Source: Opitutaceae bacterium (GTDB lineage: Bacteria > Verrucomicrobiota > Verrucomicrobiia > Opitutales > Opitutaceae). From it: 64,000 nt of DNA. Position numbers and translations under genes: made by a program. Every line of letters starts with the position of its first letter. Position 1 is the first letter of the stretch. Location of the stretch: positions 1-64,000 of the forward strand of contig NZNM01000140.1 of NCBI GenBank assembly GCA_002694885.1, given 5' to 3'. The notes beneath the pieces were generated by a model. The model saw only the letters and a program-made list of their open reading frames with translations, made no database searches and was not told the DNA's origin. This document shows positions 10,442-18,354 of this stretch, piece by piece.

Positions 10442-11659
10442 ATGAATCCTATGAATCCACAATTCCTGGCTATCGCGTCTCTTAGTCTCTCCGTCGCCGC
10501 AACCTCGCTACAGGCTCAAAATCTGGTTGCTCCCAACGATGGGGCCTATCGGGAATCCCGATCCGCGCCCATGACCTCCTCCCAAGCATCTTCGAGGTCT
10601 TACGCCCGCAATATCGGGGCTATGGGGGTGGATTCCTCAGCCTACTATCGATTCACGACTGGGGACGATTTGAGAGGCGGTTCCAGCGAGAGTGGGGCCG
10701 AAGATTTTACTTCCAATGAATATGGCCTGCGATTCAGCGGAGTGATTGGCGAGGCCACGACGTTTTCCTACTCTCCCAATTGGCGGACCTATTCCGGTGG
10801 GCGCTACGATGACGAGTTTGGTCAAAGTCTCGGACTCAATGGATCCGTAAATGCGGGCGGCTGGCAGCTAGGCTTGGCGCAAACGTATTCGGATTCTTCT
10901 TACATTATCACGGAGACAGCAGCGCAAACCGACGAAGAAACCATCGGGACGCGGGTAACTGGAAACTATCAACTCAATAGCTCATTGACCGCGGGGCTGG
11001 GAGCGAGTTGGAACACTCGCGACAGCGAACGCTTCAATTCAAGCGACACGACTACTTTCAACGCCCAGATTAGCCAGCTGCTTCCATCCAATGCGTCGGT
11101 GGCCTTGATATTGTCAGCCGGAGAGGAAGACACCAATGAAGGGTTTAATGCCGACTTCACTCAAATCAGCGGCAGCTTCAACTATCAGCCATCCGAGCAA
11201 CTGTACGTATCCGCTTTGCTCGGACAGCACGTACGCTCATTCAATATTTCCGGAGCTCCAGACCTTGATAGCGCGATTTACTCGCTAGCATTAAACTTTA
11301 CTCCAGCGGATTTTACGGAAATTTCCATTCGAGCTAACAGTTCGGTCGGTGCCTCACTATTTTCCAACCAGACCCGCGAAGACGAAACCTTCAGCATCAA
11401 CTTGAGCCAACGCTTGCTGGATATGCTCGATCTCAGCTTGAGTTACGGCGAAACTTCAGCCAGCTACCTGGCAGCTATCGCGGCCAATGATGAAACCCGC
11501 TCGGACGAATACGAGTTCTTCGATGCCCGCCTGAGCTTCGACATTATGGAACGGGGAGCGATATCCATCTTTTTCAGGGATCAATCCAACGATTCCGATG
11601 ATGCTTTCTTTGGGTACGATGGCAGCCAGCACGGTGTAGAGGCAAGTGTAGCATTTTGA
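10442..11659 (+). CDS. Outer-membrane beta-barrel protein, possibly exosortase-system associated
   Basis: Signal peptide MNPMNPQFLAIASLSLSVAATSLQAQ (ATG at 10442) followed by alternating amphipathic strands ending in aromatic/hydrophobic GVEASVAF. Confidence 0.6.
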   Translation: MNPMNPQFLAIASLSLSVAATSLQAQNLVAPNDGAYRESRSAPMTSSQASSRSYARNIGAMGVDSSAYYRFTTGDDLRGGSSESGAEDFTSNEYGLRFSGVIGEATTFSYSPNWRTYSGGRYDDEFGQSLGLNGSVNAGGWQLGLAQTYSDSSYIITETAAQTDEETIGTRVTGNYQLNSSLTAGLGASWNTRDSERFNSSDTTTFNAQISQLLPSNASVALILSAGEEDTNEGFNADFTQISGSFNYQPSEQLYVSALLGQHVRSFNISGAPDLDSAIYSLALNFTPADFTEISIRANSSVGASLFSNQTREDETFSINLSQRLLDMLDLSLSYGETSASYLAAIAANDETRSDEYEFFDARLSFDIMERGAISIFFRDQSNDSDDAFFGYDGSQHGVEASVAF

Positions 11660-11966
11660 GAGAGTGTCTTGTAGGTCAAAATGCAGTCTAATATACATGG
11701 AGGAAAGACTGACGATTGAGTTACAGCTATTTCGAAAAGGGTATTCGCGGCTGCTGAGGGTTGCGTCTTCGTCATTCAGGTCGGAACTACGGCCGCCGGG
11801 CAAGCAGCCCCACCTTTTTGCATGTGGTATTTAGTGGATGTGGCTTTTTGGAAACAGGTTTTATAACTAGTAACCTAAATGAAGGGTCCTGACAATTTCG
11901 CTATGGCGAAAGGATCTTGGCCTGATCTCGCGAATGCGGGTGAAGGATCCAGCGAAGCGATGTTAA

Positions 11967-12405
11967 TTATAATCGATTGGCTGCATCCTCCCGTTCGCTT
12001 GCACGAGGCTTCCGCATTAAAACTCTATGGCGAGACGGGGCGGCGAGACGCGCAAGCCGCCCTACCCTAATGCTAATTTGCGATACGCGATAAGCGATTG
12101 CGTCAAAGGCCTGCGCACTGCGCTGCTGTTTGCAGGGGTCGATGACTTCGAGGTCGGGGAATTTGAGGAAGTCTCGCTCGAGGATGAAGATGCGTTTGAC
12201 GCCGTTGGAGAGGAGCAGACCCGCCAGCTGGGCATCGGCTACAATGTTTCCGCGAATGACTTGGGCGGCGTTTTGCTTTTTGTAGGCCGCCCAGACGTCT
12301 TCGCCTTCACCGATGATTCTCGTGCTTCGGGCCTCCAGTAGGGAATCAATGTTCTTCACGGCCATCTGAGGAGAAAGCGGTTTCAGGCTGCTTAGTACCA
12401 GACTG
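11967..12405 (-). pseudogene. VapC-like PIN-domain toxin remnant (N-terminal half missing, aberrant C-terminal extension)
   Basis: Readable as ...LKPLSPQMAVKNIDSLLEARSTRIIGEGEDVWAAYKKQ...VIRGNIVADAQLAGLLLSNGVKRIFILERDFLKFPDLEVIDP, the C-terminal half of a PIN toxin; no antitoxin seen. Confidence 0.6.
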
Positions 12406-12789
12406 CATCAATACATTGCCACGCTGAAAAAATAAGAAGGGTTCCGATGTTCAAACTTTGCGATCTTCGTGCTCATTGCGGCTAATAATAGAAGTCAAAT
12501 ACTCGATCACGGGATTAAGCGAGCTTTGCCTAATTTTCGCAGGAAATACGAGCTAGCTTAAAATCTCTGGTTCCTAATGATTGTTGTATAAGTCACTCTG
12601 TATTAACTACTCAAAATATTTCACCCCTTAACTAACTACAGGATACACTTAGGCTTTTGTTGGTTTTTTCATATTTTACTTATTTTTTGCTTGTATAAAT
12701 GTAGTGATTCCCTAGCTTAAAACCCTAATAGCTACTCTTCGCGGTCCAGGAATCCAACTGATCCGCCAACTCTAACCCCAATAACCTCA

Positions 12790-13461
12790 TTGCCTATGAA
12801 TGCCTGCTTTGCTGCGCCTAATGCACTTGCTGTTGCCCTAGCTGCGCTAATAATAATACCCCAACTCTCCGCTATTAGCGTCTGGATAAATGAATTTCAT
12901 TATGACAATAATGGCGGAGACGTTGGGGAGTTTGTGGAGATCGCCGGAGTGGCGGGGACCGATCTCAGCCTCTACTCTCTAATGCTCTACAATGGAAACA
13001 ATGGCGAGAGCTATGGAAACATCTCTCTTTCAGGCTTAGTGCCTGACGAATCGAATGGATTCGGAGCTCTTTCTTTCCTTAAATCTGGAATTGAAAATGG
13101 CTCGCCCGATGGGCTCTACTTATCTGGGCCAAGTGGGAGCCAATTTCTGAGCTACGAGGGCTCCTTCACCGCAAGTAATGGAGCAGCCAATGGCCTGCTG
13201 AGCACTGATATCGGGTTGGACGAAACAAGTTCGACTCCTATTGGGCAATCCCTACAATTGACGGGATTGGGTGCTGAATATGCCGACTTTAGCTGGACTG
13301 GTCCAGCGTTTGAATCGCCGGGCACACTTAACTCGGGCCAATCGATGCCCCAGCCAACGGGTTCCACTTCCGGGGCGTCTTCTGTACCTGACAATGGCTC
13401 TTCAGGTCTGCTTATAACGCTGGCATTGAGCGGACTATTGGTTCTTCGACGGATGATCTAG
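12790..13461 (+). CDS. Secreted lamin-tail-domain-like protein with divergent VPDNG-CTERM tail
   Basis: Signal peptide; ISVWINEFHYDNNGGDVGEFVEIAGVAG resembles LTD domains; C-terminus SVPDNGSSGLLITLALSGLLVLRRMI. Confidence 0.75.
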   Translation: MPMNACFAAPNALAVALAALIIIPQLSAISVWINEFHYDNNGGDVGEFVEIAGVAGTDLSLYSLMLYNGNNGESYGNISLSGLVPDESNGFGALSFLKSGIENGSPDGLYLSGPSGSQFLSYEGSFTASNGAANGLLSTDIGLDETSSTPIGQSLQLTGLGAEYADFSWTGPAFESPGTLNSGQSMPQPTGSTSGASSVPDNGSSGLLITLALSGLLVLRRMI

Positions 13462-13618
13462 ATGGAGTCTTTCAGTTGCTCCGCAAAGTGCCGCTAGCAC
13501 GGCACAAGGATCGCTTCGCGAACAGGTTGTCACTAAATCCTGTTGATCCAGAGGATCATCTTCGTCCCGCAAACGCGGGATTTGGCCGCAGGACACTGTT
13601 GGAGAAAGACCACTATAG

Positions 13619-13672
13619 AGGCATCCTGCCTGTTTTCTCCAATCTTGAACACAGGCAGGATGCCTGTGCTAC
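13619..13672. repeat. Intergenic palindromic repeat (AGGCATCCTGCCTGT family)
   Basis: 15-bp perfect inverted repeat AGGCATCCTGCCTGT / ACAGGCAGGATGCCT, 17-nt spacer, followed by GTGCTACC. Confidence 0.85.
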
Positions 13673-13764
13673 CCTTTCGAATGGTCGCTCCGCCCATCGA
13701 CAGGCTCAGGGTGGTGAGTTGCCTCGAACCAAGATCAACCGCTACCAGATGAAATCTAGGCCTC

Positions 13765-14646
13765 TCAATCGATCAGGGTTCTCAGGTAAGTCGCGTAGCT
13801 GGTTTTGCCAAGAAACATAATGCGGGCTTCCAAGCCGTCGCGGGATAGCCATTCTTGCTCAAAGGCGATGGCTTCCAGACAAGCCATCTTGAGTCCTTGG
13901 CGCTCTTCGATAACCCGCACGAACTCGGCAGCGTCCAATAAAGACCTATGGGTACCCGTATCCAGCCAGGCAGTGCCGCGCCCAAGTAGCTCTACATTAA
14001 GCTCACCTCGATCAAGATACACTTGGTTGAGATCAGTGATCTCCAGCTCACCCCTCGCAGACGGCTTGATTTGCTTGGCAATCTCTACGACGCGGTTATC
14101 GTAAAAATAGAGCCCGGGAATAGCGAATTTCGATTTTGGCTTTTCCGGCTTTTCCTCGATGGAGAGAACACGTCCATCGTCAGCGAACTCCACCACGCCA
14201 TAGGCGGTTGGATTGGAAACAGGATAACCAAAAATACTAGCGCCCGCTTGTCGCGCATCGGCCGCTTTGACCGTATTCACTAACGAGTGACCATAGAAGA
14301 GATTGTCGCCCAAAACCAAAGCAGCTGGAGCACTCCCGAGAAATTTCTCTCCAATCAAGAAAGCTTGAGCCAAGCCTTCGGGTCGTGGCTGCACTTCGTA
14401 TTCAAATTTCACGCCAAAATCGCTACCGTCGCCTAGCAATCGCTGGAAGAGCGGCGTATCCTGGGGTGTCGATATGATGAGGATATCCCTGATTCCTGCC
14501 AGCATGAGCAAGGAAATCGGATAGTAAATCATGGGCTTGTCGTAAATCGGCATCAACTGTTTGGATACCGCTATGGTGCAAGGGTAGAGCCGCGTGCCGG
14601 ACCCGCCGGCGAGTACGATGCCTTTTCGTTTGGATTCAGAAGTCAT
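13765..14646 (-). CDS. rfbA: Glucose-1-phosphate thymidylyltransferase
   Basis: [38 protein letters not shown]. Confidence 0.95.
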   Translation of the reverse strand: MTSESKRKGIVLAGGSGTRLYPCTIAVSKQLMPIYDKPMIYYPISLLMLAGIRDILIISTPQDTPLFQRLLGDGSDFGVKFEYEVQPRPEGLAQAFLIGEKFLGSAPAALVLGDNLFYGHSLVNTVKAADARQAGASIFGYPVSNPTAYGVVEFADDGRVLSIEEKPEKPKSKFAIPGLYFYDNRVVEIAKQIKPSARGELEITDLNQVYLDRGELNVELLGRGTAWLDTGTHRSLLDAAEFVRVIEERQGLKMACLEAIAFEQEWLSRDGLEARIMFLGKTSYATYLRTLID

Positions 14647-14662
14647 TGTTCGGAAGGGTTAG

Positions 14663-14991
14663 TTAACCGCAGAGGTCGGAGAGAAAGCGGAGTATAGCTA
14701 AAAATAAAAGAGAAATTTGGAAATAGGAGAATTTGCTAATCAAGGAGATCGATGAGAGCACCTAGAGATTATTATGAAACTTATTTTTTTTAATACCCAC
14801 AAAGCACGCTTATCCCGCAAAGGCTTTATGTTGGAAATTTTTATCTGTGAATGATCTTCAAGACGACTAAACAAAAAATAAATGGCTAGGCAATCCTCCG
14901 CGACCTCCGAGGGCCCTTTATCTAGCCATAGCCCTTTCGAAGCGGGAAGGCGGATGCGGTTTAGTCTTTGAGACAATCCTTTGCGGTTAAT
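14663..14991. repeat. Intergenic insert bounded by TTAACCGCAGAGG / CCTTTGCGGTTAA inverted repeats
   Basis: 12/13 matching terminal inverted repeats at 14663-14675 and 14979-14991. Confidence 0.55.
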
Positions 14992-14994
14992 TAC

Positions 14995-16095
14995 TCAGCC
15001 TGTTCCCAGGCGTTCGCGGGCGTACTTCTTTTCCGCTATGTCTTGGCACCAGTCTTTATTTTCTAGATACCACTCCACTGTTTTGCGGATGCCGGTATCG
15101 AAGGTTTCCGCGGGATTCCAGCCACACTCTGCTTCAATGCGGCCACAATTGATGGCGTAGCGGCGATCATGTCCCGGGCGGTCTTTGACGTAAGTAATTA
15201 AATCATCGTAGGAATTATTGCCCTCTAAGTTCGGATTCTCTGAAGCGGGTCTGAGCTCATCGAGGATGGCGCAAATCCGCCTTACAATTTGAATGTTCTC
15301 CATCTCGCTACGCCCGCCAACACAATAGGTTTCTCCCAGTTGCCCTTTGGTCAAGGCCGCCAGGATGCCCGTGCAGTGATCCTCCACGTAAAGCCAGTCC
15401 CGTATCTGCTTACCGTCTCCGTAGATGGGAAGCGGTTTTCCTTCCAGAGCGTTGAGTAGTACCAGGGGAATTAGTTTTTCTGGGAATTGATAAGGTCCAT
15501 AGTTGTTGGAACAATTCGTGGTAACAACCGGCATACCGTATGTGTGAAAGTAGGCGCGGACGAGAAAATCACTAGACGCCTTGGATGCGGAATACGGGCT
15601 GTTGGGGGCGTAAGGTGTGGCCTCGCAAAAAGCAGGATCATCCGGCGCCAGAGTACCGTATACTTCGTCTGTGGATACGTGGAGAAATCGGAACGCATCT
15701 CTGCGAACGTCATCTAAAGATTCCCATCTGCCTTTGGCGGCCTGGAGCAAACGGAGGGTGCCCACTACGTTTGTTTGCACAAAAGGTTCAGGTCCATCGA
15801 TCGAGCGGTCGACATGGCTCTCGGCAGCAAAGTGGACGATAGTGTCGACCTCGTTCTCCTCCAGGAGTGAGGACACCAGGGCTTGATCGCAAATATCACC
15901 TTCAACGAAACGATAAGATTGACTGTCTTCAAACTCAGTTAGGTTGGCTCGATTACCTGCGTAAGTTAGAGCATCGAGGTTAATGAGGCGATCGTATCCA
16001 CTTTCTGATAGCAAGGCTCCATCGTTTTGAAGTAGCAAGCGGACGAAGTTCGATCCGATAAAGCCGCAACCGCCAGTGACAAGAATTGATTTCAT
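14995..16095 (-). CDS. rfbB: dTDP-glucose 4,6-dehydratase
   Basis: ILVTGGCGFIGSNFVRLLL, HVSTDEVYGTL, YSASKASSDFLVRAY. Confidence 0.95.
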   Translation of the reverse strand: MKSILVTGGCGFIGSNFVRLLLQNDGALLSESGYDRLINLDALTYAGNRANLTEFEDSQSYRFVEGDICDQALVSSLLEENEVDTIVHFAAESHVDRSIDGPEPFVQTNVVGTLRLLQAAKGRWESLDDVRRDAFRFLHVSTDEVYGTLAPDDPAFCEATPYAPNSPYSASKASSDFLVRAYFHTYGMPVVTTNCSNNYGPYQFPEKLIPLVLLNALEGKPLPIYGDGKQIRDWLYVEDHCTGILAALTKGQLGETYCVGGRSEMENIQIVRRICAILDELRPASENPNLEGNNSYDDLITYVKDRPGHDRRYAINCGRIEAECGWNPAETFDTGIRKTVEWYLENKDWCQDIAEKKYARERLGTG

Positions 16096-16111
16096 AGTTA
16101 ACTAATTTTAT

Positions 16112-16424
16112 GTCCGCTAAATACGCGAAAATTCGCTAAATGGATAAATTTGTATGGGATGTGGGACCTTGCCCCAATTTTATGAGTGTGAAAAAACAAG
16201 TAGGCTGCCAGCTTGAATACACAGTCTGGAAAGCTGTGCTACTTCATTATCGCGGGGTAAAACCGCTCCTACAGTAATTCGAAAGAAATATTATACCACG
16301 CGTCATCATGAACTTAATACCCCGCATTGGAGCGCGCCCTCCAAAAAAGCCTTCCAGATGTTTAATTCTTAACGGCATAAGGTATTTTAATGAGTTTTCG
16401 CGTCATTTAGCGTGTTTAGCGGAC
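16112..16424. repeat. Intergenic insert bounded by GTCCGCTAAATACGCGAAAA / TTTTCGCG...GTTTAGCGGAC inverted repeats
   Basis: Arms at 16112-16141 and 16395-16424; also contains a CGCGGGGTAAAACCGCTCCTACAG repeat at 16250-16274. Confidence 0.55.
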
Positions 16425-16434
16425 CCATTATTCT

Positions 16435-17355
16435 TCAACTTTCCCGTTTCCAGTTTTTCAGGGACCTGTCTAGGGCTTCTTGGACGGGTCGCATGTGGAT
16501 GCCGACACTTTGCATTTTGGCTGTATCCAAAACGCAGTTGGAGCGTGGCGTTTTTGCCGCTTTGGACATGAATTCCTCTTCGCTGTCGAAGAACTTGTAG
16601 TCCTTGTTGTTGACCCCATGCTTGAGGATGAGCTCGACGACGTCGGAGGTGGTTACCGACCCTGGATTGGTGACATTGTAAATTCCGTAGGGCACTTCTT
16701 TTTCTACGCAGCTCCAGCAAGCTTCCACAAAGTCCTCTAGATGGCTTAGCGAGTTTCGTGCTTGGAGAAGATTCTCGTACCGCTGCAATTTCGACAAGTA
16801 ATTACGAGGCCCATCAATCTCGTTAAACGGTATTCGCAAGCGCCATACATAGCCCGTCGCCTCGCTTTCATGTTCCCAGGCTGGCCATTCGTCTCCTCGA
16901 TCGGCTGCCCGCCAACCTAGCATTTCTTCGCCCAAGGCTTTTGTCCCACTGTAAAACGAGCAGGGCGGTTGGCGGAAACAGAAGTTCGGGGCATCGTCTT
17001 CCCTCCAGCCACCTCCGCCGGGGCGTTCGCTGCCAAAAATGCAGCCGCTGGAAACATGACCCCAGCCAATCCCCACTTCCTCGCACACTTCGCGGATGAC
17101 GGAGGGGAGAATCGCATTGCCATCGAGGCAGTTGCCCTTGTCCAGCTCGCAGGCATCCACGTTGGGCTTACCGGTATAGCCCGCGCAATTGATAAGGAAA
17201 GAGGCTTTTTTTGTTTTTAGCGAACCGACCAAGTCAGCCTTGTTGGCGAATGTGAATTGGCGGCCGCTTAGCGCCTCCCATTGGATCGATCTGTCAGAAA
17301 GCCGCTTTTGAAACACTTGACCCACATAGCCGGTGCTGCCGAGGAGGATTATCAT
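16435..17355 (-). CDS. Nucleotide-sugar epimerase/reductase of the UER1 (NRS/ER) type, NAD(P)-binding SDR
   Basis: ILLGSTGYVGQ, NCAGYTGKPNVDACE, SSGCIF, EDDAPNF, SFYSGTKALGEEML, YNVTNPGSVTTSDVVE, TPRSNCVLDTAKM. Confidence 0.75.
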   Translation of the reverse strand: MIILLGSTGYVGQVFQKRLSDRSIQWEALSGRQFTFANKADLVGSLKTKKASFLINCAGYTGKPNVDACELDKGNCLDGNAILPSVIREVCEEVGIGWGHVSSGCIFGSERPGGGGWREDDAPNFCFRQPPCSFYSGTKALGEEMLGWRAADRGDEWPAWEHESEATGYVWRLRIPFNEIDGPRNYLSKLQRYENLLQARNSLSHLEDFVEACWSCVEKEVPYGIYNVTNPGSVTTSDVVELILKHGVNNKDYKFFDSEEEFMSKAAKTPRSNCVLDTAKMQSVGIHMRPVQEALDRSLKNWKRES

Positions 17356-17397
17356 ACTGCCGCCGAGCTGGAAGGTTCTTGGGAGTTTTGCAGCTGT

Positions 17398-18027
17398 CTA
17401 TCGCCGACCCGTCCAAATAAATTTTTCCGGCACCATAACGATGTCTGAAGGCTTGAGGAAGAAAGGTTCCACGTCCTCGCCTTCCAAAACGGCTTGGAGG
17501 TCTAAATTGAAGTTCTTGCGGCGATCCCCCTCAGTGCGGATGACTCTCACTTTCTTGAGATTGGCCTGCTTCGGGTCGTAACCCGCTTTGAGGACTGCTT
17601 CCAAAGCGGTAAGATGCCGGTCACTCATAATCTCGCCCGGTTGGAGGACGGTTCCTTGGACATAGATGGGAAAAGTCGACGAAAGAAGCGTGACGGTCAC
17701 TTCTTTGGTGACGATCTGGTCGTCGTACCACTCCAGCAGCTTATCTTCTAGCTGGGAAGAAGTGTAACCGATCACTTCCTTTTCGCCAACGAAAGCCAAG
17801 GTGATCCTGCCATCTCGGCGGATCCGCTGCTCGCCGCTCAACTCTGGGGCGCCCGGGAAGGAGAGCCGTATCTCATCGCCCACCAATAGCTCCAGCGAGT
17901 CGCTGGATTCCGTATCACTTCGGGAGTCGGTCTCAGCCGCATAGGACCGAAAAGCCGCGGCGAGAGCGAGCACAAGAGTCAGTATAACTAAGTGGATCCT
18001 GAAATGTGATTCCATTTTCATAATCAA
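17398..18027 (-). CDS. Polysaccharide export (Wza-like, SLBB/BexD) periplasmic protein
   Basis: Signal peptide; LLVGDEIRLSFPGAPELSGEQRIRRDGRITLAFVGEKEVIGYTSSQLEDKL. Confidence 0.85.
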   Translation of the reverse strand: MIMKMESHFRIHLVILTLVLALAAAFRSYAAETDSRSDTESSDSLELLVGDEIRLSFPGAPELSGEQRIRRDGRITLAFVGEKEVIGYTSSQLEDKLLEWYDDQIVTKEVTVTLLSSTFPIYVQGTVLQPGEIMSDRHLTALEAVLKAGYDPKQANLKKVRVIRTEGDRRKNFNLDLQAVLEGEDVEPFFLKPSDIVMVPEKFIWTGRR

Positions 18028-18163
18028 GGGAGGCTGTATTGTTTGTTATGAGCGGTGGGCCGGTTCCAGCAAGGCGAAACCCGCAGACACCACTCAACCC
18101 ATAGTAGAACGACACATTTAGCCAAAAATTGATCTCACTTGAGTGGATTTTTGGGATTACAGC

Positions 18164-18299
18164 TAACCGCAGAGCCCACGGAGATCGCGGAGAAATCTAT
18201 ATTTTTTGCGTCTCGGTAGCCCAACTAAATCAACCAGAAGTCAGATCGTTTTGCGTTCGTTACAGGCTCCTCCGCGAGCTCTGCGTTATCCCCGGTTAA
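18164..18299. repeat. Intergenic insert bounded by TAACCGCAGAG...GGAGATCGCGGAG and CTCCTCCGCGAGCTCTGCG...GGTTAAG inverted arms
   Basis: Imperfect long inverted arms at 18164-18195 and 18267-18299. Confidence 0.55.
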
Positions 18300-18354
18300 G
18301 TAATTCGCGGCTAATTTATATTTTGGTCGAGCTAAAGCAACGACCTACTTAAAA

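Noticed and set aside
13476-13820. 114-aa ORF downstream of the VPDNG gene
   Set aside because: Runs through an intergenic palindromic repeat and into the antisense of rfbA; likely non-coding
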